From: Tolypeutes matacus
Taxonomy: Eukaryota; Chordata; Mammalia; Cingulata; Chlamyphoridae
Reading direction: 5' to 3'
DNA: 64,000 nt
Assembly: GCA_026826555.1 (NCBI GenBank)
Contig: JAKSZT010053764.1
Coordinates: 31,817,487-31,881,486 of the forward strand
Under the pieces are notes generated by a model that saw nothing but the letters and a program-made list of their open reading frames with translations, did no database searches and was not told where the DNA came from. The position numbers were made by a program, and so were the translations under genes. Positions 33,173 to 45,260 of this stretch are shown piece after piece (position 1 is the first letter of the stretch; the number at the start of each line of letters is the position of its first letter).

Positions 33173-35295
33173 AGTTCTATGCGAATATGCTGAGCAACGC
33201 GAATGATCACGTGCCAGTGATTAAATCCATTCTCCATGTTTGATCTTTTTTTTTTTTAATTGGCAGAACTAGATTTTTACTACCATGTTAATTTCCAATT
33301 TTATTAAAAGCTTAGAAATGCCTAAACATGCCATGTTTGATCTTAATGGAATGAAGCAGAGGCACTGAGAATCCAAAATAGCAGATTATTTAAAAATCAT
33401 TCTATTTATATAGATTGTGTGTATGTGTGGGGGGGGAGGCACATAAGTGTGTATTGAGCACTACTGTGTTTTATTTTGGAGGCGGAAGATTAATTTCCCA
33501 ACATGTATATGCCAGGCAATGTGCTAAGCACTAGGGGTTACACATAATGCTAAGACCTGGATGTATCCACTAAAGGAACTCACCCTCCAGCAACTAGATA
33601 AAGAGGAGAGCCTTGGAGTCTGTGAAGTCCTATTCTTTGGAGGTATTACTGTCCCACTCAGCAGGATTTGTCACACAGGCCAATCGCAATACATTGTGGA
33701 CTATAAGGTTGCATTGAAACGTAAGCACTGAGCATTGGCTAATCACACTTAGGAGCTAAATGACTTAATTCTGGACACCAGCTTTATAGCTCTCAAAAAA
33801 TCAAAATTTTGTGTCAGATAAAATGATAATTATTTATGGGTCAGAGGTATTCAGGGTTACTTGCAAGTACTTAAAACCACAAATAATAAAATCCTTGAAT
33901 ACTGAGGGTCTTCTGAATCCTGTGAATTATAATCCAGTGATGATATACACAGAACTATGGTAGCACAGAAAGAATAATTGCTTTGTTGTGATTTGTTTTA
34001 AACAAGAAGTTTTTAAAACTTGAAGAAGAAATAATCTAGGATAAAACTTTTTAGAGTACCTACACACAGAATTATTCTATATGAAAGCTATATGTTGAAA
34101 AGTTATAAAATTGTTCTTGTTTATATTATGAAAGAAAACATTGAAATTATGTAATTGAACAGGCTAAACTGTCAAACAGTGGAAGAAAATGACTTACTAG
34201 AATATGAAGCTAATAGTTGAATAAGCATGCTTTTCATGGAGTAGAGTGGTATTATCACAGAAATCCCATCTCAATTTGATTAAAGCACACAATAATCATT
34301 TATTATATATATGAATCTACTCCATATATATATTTCTAAACTTATACTTTGTGCACCACAAAGAAATAGAAAAGAGGAATCAAAACTGGAGAAAATGATG
34401 CTGTATTAGCTGAGACATGGCTAAACCAAACCACGGTTTCTAATTGTAAATATATTGCTGTTCATGGAAACATGGTCCTGAAATAAACAGCAGGTTCTCC
34501 TTTTAGTAGTCACCACCTGTGTGCTGATGGAACACATTAATTCTATCTTTATCTTCCATTTCCAACTCTGCAGGTCTGTGTGTTTCATTGATTGGCTGCC
34601 CATTAAATCAGAATCTATCATTCACAACATGCTTTTGCTAGGTGTTAACCTTAAATTATGCCCAAGAATCATCCTACTTTGCTAACCTCAGACTTTCAAT
34701 TTCTTCTTTAAGCATTTAAGAAAAACACTAGGACTTCTTATTTCCTACTTCAAAAGAGCCGTACAAGTCTACGTTGAAGAAATGGCAACAATCTCACTGT
34801 ACTGGTTGGGCAAGGATTCATGGAAAAGGTACTTTTTAGCAGGAAAAGAAAGTACCTGCTTCTGATGATTTCTGCTGGAAATTATCAGAAGTTTCTAAAA
34901 TAAACACAGTGCAAAGTCTCAAAGAACGTTTACATTATCACTAGGGAATTAAGAAGTAAAGCTGGTGGATATTAAATCACATTACAAGCCAACAATATAA
35001 GAGATATCAACAAATTGCTTAAATATTTAGCAAGTGTTTGGTACAGATCATTTATGCTATGAGTTTAGAAAAGAAAGATATCCCTGAGGGATGGAATGGG
35101 TTTGAAGAAAGTAGGACTTTAGCAGAATGTTTACATAGATGGCAAGGTGTTGCTGCATTAGAAGTGAAGGAAAAGCATTGCCTAAGAAGGCAATACAGCA
35201 GTAGTGTCCCTGGCAGGGAGGGAGGAATCCACCAACATTATAATAACTTATAAAATGTAGTCATTCATAAACATCAACTCAAATTGACTGCAATG
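33173..35295. other. Longest repeat-poor stretch; weak L2 hint
   Basis: 33500-33595 has gccaggcaatgtgctaagca and ggaactcaccctccagcaac, like antisense L2. T-rich run at 33247-33258. Otherwise unassigned over about 2 kb. Confidence 0.4.
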
Positions 35296-35680
35296 TTATG
35301 CTTGGGGGTGGGTGCCACTTTCATTTCTAGTCATCAGTTCCTCCTCAGTGAACTTACTGGACATCTGCATTTCCACAACATGGGGATTTTTGTGAGCAGG
35401 CAGACCAAGGAAAGGCAGAAGGACTCTGTTGGCTGTCTCAGCTAACGACTCGTCTTGCTGCTCTGCAGAGAAGAGATGCCATGATCTGCTGATGTCTTTC
35501 AGCTTTCTATACATGTTAAGTTCATTTCCTATGCTCCAGTTCCTTTGACAGCTCTGAAATCATGAAATGCTGGGGGATAGCGCTGTGATAATGAATTTTT
35601 TGTTGGCCCATATGGCTCTGTATGGTAATTGCACCTCCTCCCATGATGGTACACAATGCAGATGGTGGAATTGCTCTGGA
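35296..35680 (-). pseudogene. Coding-like segment, identity unknown
   Basis: On the minus strand, 35514-35296 reads 72 codons to a stop with protein-like, charged composition (for example KLKDISRSWH, SAEQQDESLAETAN, FTEEELMTR). Upstream another frame continues without stops (AIPQHFMISELSKELEHRK, back to about 35680). One frameshift near 35527-35540 would join them, giving about 128 codons. An in-frame stop lies just upstream, next to a pyrimidine-rich run that could be a splice acceptor. I do not recognise the protein. It may be a processed retrocopy, a decayed exon or a chance frame. No poly-A or TSD was seen. Confidence 0.35.
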
Positions 35681-36150
35681 CTCTCAGTGATAGGAGAAAA
35701 ATATCTCAGAATGATATTTGCATGAATCAAAAATCATTTGTAAAACAAGGGGAGCTAAGATGCATACATATGTACTTACAACCAAAAAATAAGTACATGG
35801 AAAAGTTGCAAGAGGTGTTGGGGAAGAGGACAAAGCAATTAATTTGATTTGATTTTAAGATTGCAGGAACCCTAACCTCTAAGTTTTTCTCTTACAGATT
35901 TTGTTTGTATGTTCTCAGAGTTTGGGAAAGAAATGTGTAGGTGGGTAAAATCGGGTTCAGATCACCTGTTCTGCATATCTTTATGTGATGACAGGAGACC
36001 ATTGTGCCTTGATGTACTGTTGAACAATAAAAGGAAGTTGTAGAACAACAAGTATAGGATGACTATTTTAAAACATGCAGAACAAAACTATATGTACTCA
36101 TCTATGTATCATCTATCTATCATGCATATCTATCTATAATAATTAATAAT
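35681..36150. other. No recognised feature
   Basis: AT-rich, with a short (ATCT)n-like run at 36099-36138. Confidence 0.4.
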
Positions 36151-36589
36151 TACCAGCTATGATCCAAAATACAAAAGTGAATTGCTATCATACATACATA
36201 TAATGGAATATTACTTGACCTTAAAAGGAATGAAGTTCTGATACATGCTACAACATGGATGAACCTTGAAGACATCATGCTAAGTAAATAAGTCAGGTAA
36301 AAAGGGACAGATATTATATGGTTCCACTTATATGAATTAGCTAGAATATGCAAATCCATAGAGACAGAAAGTAGAGTACAGGTTACCAGGGGAGGGGAGG
36401 GGAACTGTGGATGGGGAAAGGGAAGTTAATGCATAATGGGTATAGGGTTTCTGTTTGAGGTGATGGGAAAGTTTTGTAATAAACAGTGGTGAGGGCAGTA
36501 CAACACTGTGAGTGTGATTAATCCCACTGAATTGTCTGTTTGGACTGGTTGAGATGGGAAATTTTATGTTATATATATGTTTCCACAAT

Positions 36590-36590
<1 letters not shown>
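36151..36590 (+). mobile_element. L1M 3' end
   Basis: acatataatggaatattact, atggatgaaccttgaagaca, gcaaatccatagagacagaa, gggtatagggtttctgtttg: the end of ORF2 plus 3' UTR of an L1M, sense. Confidence 0.82.

Positions 36591-36622
<32 letters not shown>
36591..36622. repeat. (AG)16 microsatellite
   Basis: Pure dinucleotide run at the 3' end of the L1M. Confidence 0.97.
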
Positions 36623-36624
<2 letters not shown>

Positions 36625-36831
36625 AAGAGACAATGACAATTAAATGCAATACATGATCCTGTACTACTGAATCTAATAATGGAGGAGAAAATGCCCAAAA
36701 GGACATTACTGGGACATATGAAAAAATTAGAATATAGACTGTAACCTTTATATCAATATTATATTTCCTGAACTTGATAACTGTACTGAAAATGGTTAAT
36801 ATCCTTGTTCTTGGGAAATGTACATAGAAGT

Positions 36832-37060
36832 TTTTTTTGTTTGTTTGTTTGTTTTGAGGTACCGAGGGCCAGAGATTGAACCCGAGACCTTGTATGTGGG
36901 AAGCCGGAGCTCAACCACTGATCCACATCAGCTTCCCTGAGTTGTTTTTTTTTTGTTCGCTTTGCTTGTTGTTTTTGTTTTTTCAGGAGGCACTAGGAAC
37001 TGAACCTGGGACCTCCCATGTGGGAGGCAGAAGTTCAACAGCTTGAGCCACATCCACTCC
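36832..37060 (-). mobile_element. Tandem tRNA-like SINE pair
   Basis: On the minus strand: unit 1 gagtggatgtggctcaagct with B box ggttcagttcctagtgcc, an A-rich linker of about 45 bp, then unit 2 gctgatgtggatcagtggtt with B box gggttcaatctctggcc, and a CAAA tail. One short TSD candidate (agaagt, 36826-36831 and 37061-37066) encloses both, suggesting one dimeric insertion. Confidence 0.75.
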
Positions 37061-37110
37061 AGAAGTATTAAGTGTTTACGGTACATGATGCATGCAATCT
37101 CCTTTCAGAT

Positions 37111-37190
37111 GTTTAGAAGATAGATAGATGATAAACAGATGATAGATAGATAGGTGGATGATGGCTGGATAGATAGATGGATAAATAGAA
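37111..37190. repeat. (GATA)n-like microsatellite
   Basis: Imperfect gata/gatg units within the L1M 3' UTR. Confidence 0.85.
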
Positions 37191-37335
37191 GAAAAAGGTA
37201 AATGTGGCAAAATGTTAAAAGTTGGTGAATCTGGGTATACAGGTGGGGATATGTTGGAGTTCTTTGGATTTTGTATTATTCTTGCAACTCTCTGTAAGTT
37301 TGAAATTATTTCAAAATAAACATTTTATTTTAAAA

Positions 37336-37764
37336 AGTGAATTGCTTAAAATGACAGCACAATGACTTTTTAAGCAATGACAAATAACCGCTCTGATCTC
37401 ACACTGATGTGCTTATAAAAGCTTGTAAAAAAATGACAAATGTGCTCGGTTGTTGTTCTTCAATGGCAAATATCTTATTCCTTGAAAAGCACTTGTTAAG
37501 AATAGGAAATGAACTATGAGGTTGATGGTGCTGCAGAACAGAAAGACCGGGATTGAACTGAAACATTATTGTACGTGTTCATATGATGTGATAAAAATAA
37601 AATACATGCTTGACTGGATATTGGATGCATTGCTTTAAAGTGTAAATTCAATTTAGTGATCTTGTGATCTCTACACCTCACCACATGCTAGGTTGTGCGG
37701 GAGTAGGGATAAGGGTACAGAAGGGAACCAGACTAGGATGCTGCCCCCTAGGGGCAGAAGCATA
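37336..37764. other. No recognised feature
   Basis: Unassigned, moderately AT-rich. Confidence 0.4.
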
Positions 37765-37985
37765 AATAGCATGTGATTAAGAGCACCCGCTCTGGAGCCA
37801 GACCTGGGTGACCTTGAGCAAGTTACTTAAACTTTCTGTGGTTCAGTTTCCTCATCTGTAGATTGAGGATAATAATACTATCTGTAGGGATGCTATATCA
37901 TGTTGAAACGTTTATTATTTATAGAGGACCTAGAATAGTGCCTGGCACGTAGTTGACACAAGGTAAGTATTTGTTAAACAAATAA
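37765..37985 (+). mobile_element. MIR, well preserved
   Basis: gtgattaagagcacccgctc, ggtgaccttgagcaagttac, gtttcctcatctgtagattg, agtgcctggcacgtagttga. Sense MIR with a clear tRNA-like head. Confidence 0.88.
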
Positions 37986-38149
37986 ATGGGATCTTAGTCC
38001 CCTGGAAAAGAGGATATGAGGTTAGAAATATGATGAGTAACTTTAAACAATCATGATTTGTTTATGATTTTCATTTCACACCTCAGATAAACTTATGCAT
38101 TTCCTTAAAAACTTTGGAGCACCTCCCTTAATGCAAATCTGAATTACGA

Positions 38150-38345
38150 TGTTAAAAAAGGATAAAATTATTAATAATGTTTTGATATTAGTTCATCCAT
38201 TGTGATAAATGTACCATACTAATATAAGATGTTGGTAAGGGGGGAACCTGGGTGTGGAGTTTATGGGAACTCTCTGTACTATCTTTACAATAATTCTATA
38301 AATGTAAAACAACTCTAAAATAAAAATTTATTTTTAAAAAAGATA
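38150..38345 (+). mobile_element. L1MB 3' terminus
   Basis: gttcatccattgtgataaat, gtaccatactaatataagat, tgggaactctctgtactatc with an A-rich end. Same family as 5591-7010. Confidence 0.85.
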
Positions 38346-39543
38346 AATTAAGGAGTAATGATTTCACTTTCAAATCTAATATTCTGTGATTTTAAACTTT
38401 ATGCACATGTACTTCACAAAGTAAGGCAGTTCCAGGGAGAAGATTCTCAACTGACACTTTATCTGAGGCAATAGAGAATGGACTCTCTTGTGCCCATTTA
38501 TGGATGTGTGTATATGGGGTGCAATAGTGGGAACTGTGAAACAACTAGAAAAATATTTTTTTAAAAAAGAGACTCAACATTCAGGGTCAGATTCTCATAC
38601 TGTGCACTGCTTTTCAACAAATCAATTATTCAGGATTGACATAGACAGGAATATCTGTGGGCAAACCTGACATTAAAATATTTTAAGAAAACAGCCCACT
38701 GGATGGGAGGCAGAAAGTCTACAAAAGAAAGATGACATTCTAAATAAGTGCATGCTATACATGATGTAATGAACAGATCAAATTTGATACAGAGAGAGGC
38801 CTGGAACTTCCCTACAAAGGCAACTGAACAAAAAAGATTGTGAATGAAGGTAAGAAACTTTTAATCCAAAGAGAAGAAAACTTATAAAGGTTTTTAAATC
38901 ATGGAGGCTGATACCAACTGAAGGGGAGAAACTCGATTGCCCCCGAACCCTTTTCCAATACCAGTACTAGTTTTTATGAACATATTGCCATTCATATTGA
39001 AATGTTTACTATAAATATTTTCCTTTTGTGAGATATTATCATAACACATATTCACTAATTACTTATAAATGAAAACCCAATGGATTCATGCGTTATGACT
39101 TCTTTTGCTCCTAGGTAAGTCATATTCTCATCTGAGCAAATTATTAAAAGCAGAAAACCCTCACATACTTCGTGCCCTGCATGTGGTTTCATTTAAGCAT
39201 TAATTGATGTGCAATGAAATTTGTTTTTCTTTTAATCATTTTTTACAGCATTGACTGAGAAATCAGTTCAAGAAAATGGAGAGTTTCTACATTGACTTTG
39301 AGCCTGATATTATTTAAAATATTTGTGCTTGAAACATTGAAAACTAGTAGCAACCCTAATTGTACTTCAAATGCTTTTAAGGAAACACCTTTAAATAAAT
39401 CCCTCCAGGCAGATTTACATAGACATTAGCAGAGTATTTATGTTCTAGAAGACACTGACTTTTCTAGGTTGAGTGAAAGGAATTCTCCTCTGCTTCTTTT
39501 GTATCTGGAGGTATGTTTCATCAAGCAGAAAGCTGGATGGAGC
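38346..39543. other. Repeat-poor stretch, nothing recognised
   Basis: About 1.2 kb of AT-rich, low-repeat sequence. No frame looks coding. Confidence 0.4.
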
Positions 39544-39557
39544 TAGAAAGATTTTTT

Positions 39558-39739
39558 TTTTTTTTTTTAATGATTTTATTTATTTATTCATTTATCCCCC
39601 CCTTGCTGCTTGTGCTCGCTGGGTCAGCTAACCACGCCGTGTGGGCGGGCTTGCCTTCACCAGGAGGCCCCGGGAACCGAACCCGGGGCCTCCCATATGG
39701 TAAACGGGAGCCCTACTGATTGAGCCACAGCCGCTTCCC
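39558..39739 (-). mobile_element. DAS-SINE, full length
   Basis: Minus-strand copy with intact A and B boxes. TSD tagaaagatttttt (39544-39557, 39740-39753). Retains CpGs in the B-box region, so young. Confidence 0.93.
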
Positions 39740-39753
39740 TAGAAAGATTTTTT

Positions 39754-40259
39754 AATAGTCAAAAGAAAATCTACTGATACAGTGACAGCAACTTATGCAA
39801 CAATTTGTTTTTTAGAACTCTCAGTATGTAAACACTGCTCCCACCAACCAATCAGATACACCGAAGCTGCAAAAATTTAGTGTTTTCATCTATATGTATG
39901 TGAAGTCAGCTAACTAAAATTCTGTACCTCAAATGGACCAATTTCTAGCCACTTTGTTCTAGATCAGGGCCACTACATTGAGCAACTTAAAACAGCACCA
40001 TTCATGCTTTATTCAATATAACACTCATTCAATATAATGTGAATGTTGTCTCTTTGAATTGTACAATATAGTTTTCCTGCTCCAATTCATAAAAATTACA
40101 AAATGGAAAATATTTATCATAAATCTCAAATTTTCTCTCACTTCTAGTTAAATAAAACATTAAAAGTCCACAGCATTTTAGAGAGACAGATCCTGTCACA
40201 AATGTTTTGATTTGTTTTGCTTAATTTTGTTTTCCTTCCCAGAATTCCCTTTTTCTGAA
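39754..40259. other. No recognised feature
   Basis: Unassigned; the short near-repeat tattcaatataacactcat / attcaatataatgtg lies at 40010-40040. Confidence 0.4.
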
Positions 40260-40725
40260 TTGACTCTTCCCCCAGGCCTCACAATTTTGATAGACTGGCC
40301 CTCACTAGAGGTTAAAGTGGTGGGCATAGCACCCATGTTTGACCAGCATTGTCTGGATCACAGTGATTGGTCCAAGGGGAAGCATGTGATCCTGGCAGGG
40401 CCAATCAGAGTTCTTCCATGAGTTTTTATATGTGGCTATAGAGCTGTGATGATGTAAACCTGGGAATGTTGGCAGCCATTTTCCCCACTATAGAGAAATC
40501 CTGCCATAGAAAAATAGATTGAAAGATTAAAGCCAAGTAGAAAAAAGAAAAGCAAAGGGATGAGAGGTAAAGGAAAATATTCTTGATGGCAGCCACTTAA
40601 GTCCCTGGATTTACCTATGATTTCACATGTTTTTGTTTTTTCTTTTTTTGGCTTAGTCTAGATTAAAATTAGTTTTTTTTTTTTTCCCACTTCTTTCCAA
40701 GGAGTCCTGATTACCACAGAGCCCC
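40260..40725 (+). mobile_element. LTR-like element, same family as 8085-8200
   Basis: gccaatcagagttcttccat, gttggcagccattttcccca, and at the end ccaaggagtcctgattacca follow an old LTR that I recall ending ...agagtcctgactaataca. A T-rich interruption lies at 40630-40685. Family name not certain. Confidence 0.4.
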
Positions 40726-41220
40726 AAATTTCAAGTTTTTAATTTCTCTCAGGGTACTGCTCCAAATCTAGTCCATTGAAACCCATATAGTTCTACACCC
40801 TTTCTCAGAAACAGAAACCAAAAGGTTTTCCTTATTTTGAACACCAGATGTCTGGTTTGAGTAACACACTTGACTCAGGATATTAAAGCAATATTTCCAG
40901 ACAATACTTAAGCTTGTTAATAATATAATGCCAGATGAAACATGAAAATTTTAAAATATCTTCTTTATTGTAAAACATTTCAGAGCAAAATTATCAAAAT
41001 TAAGGGGACATTTTTGTCGGTACTATGTGCTGCCATTTCCAAATGCACTTGCTTAGAGCAAATTGGACTCTTCTTTTCCCTAGGTTACTTTTTGTGAGCT
41101 AAATCAAAGCCCCCTTTTTAAAAAAAAATTCAAAGTTGCTTTCTTCTGCCTTATAAGACTGATTCTGAATTCCCTATTTCATGTGAGGATAAACTACTCT
41201 TTAAATTAGAATAATAATTG
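40726..41220. other. No recognised feature
   Basis: Unassigned, AT-rich. Confidence 0.4.
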
Positions 41221-41260
41221 CTAACAATACCACAAAACTTGATAGTTTAAAAGGCTTTTC

Positions 41261-41457
41261 TTTTTTTTTCTTTTTTTTTTTTTTTTAAAGATTTTATTTA
41301 TTTATTCATTTATCCCCCCCTTGCTGCTTGTGCTCGCTGGGTCAGCTAACCACGCCGTGCGGGCGGGCTTGCCTTCGCCAGGAGGCCGCGGGAACCGAAC
41401 CCTGGGCCTCCCATATGGTAAACGGGAGCCCTACTGATTGAGCCACAGCCGCTTCCC
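41261..41457 (-). mobile_element. DAS-SINE, full length
   Basis: TSD taaaaggcttttc (41248-41260, 41458-41470), perfect 13 bp. The flanking text (gaataataattgctaacaat before, gatgttactttgtcttcaca after) looks like an antisense MIR that the SINE has split. Confidence 0.92.
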
Positions 41458-41515
41458 TAAAAGGCTTTTCACATACATGATGTTACTTTGTCTTCACAAC
41501 AACATTTTAGGTAGT

Positions 41516-41715
41516 ATGACTTTTAGAGTCCAATTGAATTAGGTTGGAATCTTGGCAGTACTGCTTAACAGCTGTGTGATTTTAAGTGCATTACTTAACT
41601 TCCCTGACTCTCAATATCCTCATTTGTAAACTAGAAAAAAATAAAAGAACCATGCTTTTTAGGATGGATGTGAAGGTCAAATGATATACATAAATTGTGT
41701 ACCACAGTCAGAATT
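41516..41715 (+). mobile_element. MIR
   Basis: tgacttttagagtccaattg, cagctgtgtgattttaagtg, cattacttaacttccctgac, cctcatttgtaaactag: sense MIR. Confidence 0.7.
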
Positions 41716-42335
41716 TAATCAATCGAATGGAAGCCATCCAGTAAATGGTAATTACAATTATTATTTTATAGAAGAGGAAATCCAGGCTCAGAGTACAAAG
41801 GAAGTCAGGCAGAAAGCTTTGAATAAAGGGTTTGATTCTAAATGCCACACCTTAATCTATTTCTCTGCCCTCCCAGCAAAAAGACTGCAAATCACTTCTT
41901 CACACTTTCTTTAATTTGATCCTTCTAACAACCCTAAGTGGTTTATGCAGAAAATTACTCTTCAGCTCGGTGGGGAAGTGAATTTTAATGGATGAGTTTT
42001 AATGACTGTTCAAGTTAATTGAAAAGGTTGGCCGGCATCACAACTCCAATGAGGAGAGAAGTAGAGCAGAGATACAAAAGAATAATGCATATGTAAACTG
42101 AAATGATCTGGCCTAGGGAATATGAGGCAGATGGCACTAGCCCAAGACAGAAGCATCTAACAGTGATTCAGGGGAATCAATCTAAACTTCACTCTCACCT
42201 GATACCCAAAGTGCTTCCCTCATTTCCCCCCTTATTTTAGCTAATTGTCCAAAACGGCGAAAAAGAGAGATTTTTCTTACTCCCTCAACTCTGTCCATGC
42301 TCAGGAGGTCAGGCTATTTTTATTATTACTTTTTA
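41716..42335. other. Mostly unassigned; possible antisense MIR start
   Basis: 41735-41830 (agaagaggaaatccaggctc) resembles antisense MIR. The rest is not recognised. Confidence 0.35.
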
Positions 42336-42339
42336 GGAA

Positions 42340-42475
42340 TGGTATTACTTAATACAGCAGGTACCATTCGTTGAGTGCCTTATTCATGCTAAACACCATG
42401 TGATGTATTTTAGCTCTAATTGTTTCAACAGTCTTGAGATGTAGGTATTATTATCCCTTTGTTATAGAAGAAAAG
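42340..42475 (-). mobile_element. MIR fragment
   Basis: ccattcgttgagtgccttat, catgctaaacaccatgtgat, gagatgtaggtattattatc: antisense MIR core. Confidence 0.7.
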
Positions 42476-42625
42476 ATTAGAAGAGTTTTCTGGTTACCAA
42501 GTAGAAAGCAAGAGCATGGGTAGGAAAGAATCCTTTCTTGACTGCGGTATGAGATCCACTGTAGCTCCCAGGCCCAAACGCTGGTGCTGGTGTGCTCTCT
42601 CATTCCCATTCTCTCTCTGTCCCTC

Positions 42626-42630
42626 TCGTG

Positions 42631-42690
<60 letters not shown>

Positions 42691-42693
42691 TCT
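42626..42693. repeat. (TCTG)n(TC)n compound microsatellite
   Basis: About eight TCTG units pass into TCTCTG and then (TC)n. The long frames on both strands here are artefacts of the repeat. Confidence 0.97.
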
Positions 42694-42869
42694 CGGCTGG
42701 AGGCTTTTGTTTTGTTTTTCCACTGCTGTGGAATGAGACAAGCATATGATTACCCAGCTTTGTGCCTCATAGTCATCTTTAACTGATGCTTTGTGTTCGT
42801 ATCTAAACAGAATGTCTGCGGGTTCCCCGGATATCTTGGATAACCCCATAGTTATACTTGAGGCCTTCT

Positions 42870-43205
42870 TTTTTTCTCATTTTTTCATTAGAGAAGTTGT
42901 GAGTTTACAAAATAATCATGCATAATGTGCAGAATTCCTGTATATCACCTCTCCACCAAAACCTTACATTGTTGTGGAACATTTGTTACAAATTATGAAA
43001 GAATATGATCAGACTACTACCACTAACTATGGTCCACAGTTTACATTTGGTGTATTTTTTCCATATACCCCTTATTATTAACACCATGTATTAGTATTGT
43101 ACATTTGTTATAGTTCATAAGAGAATACTCTCATATTTGTACTATTAACCACAGTTCATCTTTCACTGCATTGTTCACTGTCTTATACAGTCCCATGTCT
43201 TCAGG
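42870..43205 (-). mobile_element. Lineage L1 3' UTR, antisense
   Basis: tagagaagttgtgagtttac, cattgttgtggaacatttgt, ctaactatggtccacagttt, attattaacaccatgtatta. The reverse complement aligns with 19470-19700, and parts resemble 21530-21720. The T-rich edge at 42868-42890 is the tail. Confidence 0.65.
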
Positions 43206-44880
43206 CCTTCTTTTGAATAAGAAGAAGCTGCATAGCTTCTATGATTTGGGGGCTCCAGGGCTGGATACTCACATTTCCATCTGAGCTGTTGCTCTGGCCT
43301 CCCCTCCAGGTCCTCTTCTGGCTTCTTTCCAGGTTCTTTCATCCTTTACTGCATAACTTAAGGCACCACTGTTGCAGTACTGTTATGTTTCAGATTTTAC
43401 TAAAGGGTAGGAATAATGGAATTGAATTATACCTCGGGACAAGGAAAACCAAAAATTGAGAGCAGACATCACTGATCTTAAAATCCTCACCCACCAGTTG
43501 CTGCCCTAGAAAGTTCTATTGCTGGCTGCCACTCTTCAGACACCAGTCAACTGCTATGTTGGCAGGATCTTTCATCCCTGTGTAGACCTTTGTCCCAATT
43601 TTTCTCCTCAGAGTACCAGGAACCAACCTCAAACTCACAGTTACATTATCATACAGAGGAATTCACCACCACCCCCTTTTAATTTAATCTCTTCCATCCA
43701 TGCTAGCCTGGGCCTTATCTTTCATCATCAATAGACACTTTGAAGCATCTTCCTAAAAACAGATAAAATTCTGTTTCTCTCCCAGAAAGTGTAAGCTGCT
43801 ACCCATTTTCCTCTTTTCTTAATTGGATCTTTGTTCTTGCTACACTTACATTATCTCTAGCATAAAAGCCAGAGATCTCATTCCACCCATAAAAGCTAAC
43901 ACTGTAATAAATGAGTGGGGAAGAAAAAACCACATTGTGTTACTTAAGGAGGGGGCTATGCCCCTTCTGGCACAACTCCATGAGGCCTCATTATTATTCT
44001 GGCAGCCTTGGGGAACTCATGCTGGTGGCTGTGAGAAGACTTTGTAGGAAAATTAAGATGAGATCACCTTCCATCTTGAAATCTCCATCAGCCTAATAGT
44101 TTGCCATCATTCCTGAATAGGCATACACCATTCACTGAGCAATATTCATTGAGTGCATATTTTGTGAAAACTGAAAATGTCACAGGCACCATTAAGCACC
44201 ATTAACCGAATGGTCCTAAACAGCCTTTGTGATGGATGAATTACAGAATTCTGTTCTAAGAGCTTTGGGAATATGAAAGTGGGAAGCCAATAACCCTGGC
44301 TTAAGAGTTCAATGAAAGTCCAACTTCACCTCTTCAAATTCCTGCCTCTTCTTTATCTCCTTGTTTAGCCCAAGATGGTTAAATCATACTGTGGTTTGAG
44401 AGCTACATCGGCTGAACTTGGAATTCACATAATTGCTCTGGTTTCTGTAGTTTTTGGGAGGTGGAGAAGAAATGGTGCCCCTTGGAGCTGGGCAGTATGG
44501 AAGCCATGGATTCAACTCTAGGGACATTTGCTTACATGTTCCACTTGCCATAGAAAATTGGAGTCAATGACCAATTGCTATTGTGGAAGAAGCCATGTTG
44601 GCAGAGCAGAAAGATTCCAGTATTGACCCTTAGGAGCCCTGAATTTTAAAACTCCCAAGTCATTCACGAACTGGATAACAACAGTGAGACTCAGTTTCCT
44701 CATCATTAAAATAACATACTAGTAATTGGATGACTTTGGAGGTCTATTTCAGACAGCAGTTTGTGAATCATTACAGCTTTCAGAAATAATACATTTAGTT
44801 ACTTGTGATATCTACATAAAAATGAGGCAGTCTCATTTATTTGTTCATTCATTTGTTTAAGCATTCATTCATTCACAGCA
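43206..44880. other. Mostly unassigned; weak antisense L2 hint
   Basis: 44140-44215 (ttcattgagtgcatattttg) looks like antisense L2/MIR end. The remainder shows no repeat family or gene. Confidence 0.35.
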
Positions 44881-45120
44881 TACTATAGTTAAGATCATGA
44901 ATTTATGGTCAAAGAGATATTGGCTCAGGTCCTAGCTTATCCACTTACTAAATAAATGACCTTGGACAGTCATTTCTTGTGGCCCTGTTTCCTCATTTCT
45001 AAAAGGAAATGATAATATTACCTTATCATAGGGTTATTGGAAGGAGTACTGATAATTCAAGTGGCAATTTTAGCAGAGTGACAGACACAGAAAATAAGCA
45101 ATAAAAAGAGCCATTATTAT
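44881..45120 (+). mobile_element. MIR
   Basis: actatagttaagatcatgaa, tcctagcttatccacttact, tgaccttggacagtcatttc, gtttcctcatttctaaaagg, agggttattggaaggagtac: sense MIR over almost full length. Confidence 0.8.
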
Positions 45121-45260
45121 TGTTGCTATCATTACTGTTGTTCTCTATTGAGCACTGTTTTTTTTTTTTTTTTGCTGCATTAGGTTCTGAAGACCTAACA
45201 ACTCACAAGATACAATCTCTGTCCTCAAAGAACTTGTGGTCTAAACATGCATCCTGATTA
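45121..45260 (-). mobile_element. Possible L2 end, antisense
   Basis: ttctctattgagcactgttt, interrupted by a T16 run, then ctgtcctcaaagaacttgtg and gtctaaac, as in antisense L2 (ccctgccctcaaggagcttacagtct). Confidence 0.45.

Larger units (their letters stand above)
36630..37335 (+). mobile_element. L1M 3' UTR, split by a dimeric SINE
   Basis: gtactactgaatctaataat, aaaaggacattactgggaca, ccttgttcttgggaaatgta, then after the SINE atgtggcaaaatgttaaaag and tgaaattatttcaaaataaa. Standard L1M 3' UTR order. Confidence 0.82.

Noticed and set aside
36590..37190. CRISPR-like regular repeats
   Set aside because: (AG)n and (GATA)n microsatellites and a SINE pair; no spacer structure, and the genome is mammalian.
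42451..42849. 132-codon minus-strand frame rich in RER and TDRQ repeats
   Set aside because: Produced by translating the (TCTG)n(TC)n microsatellite.
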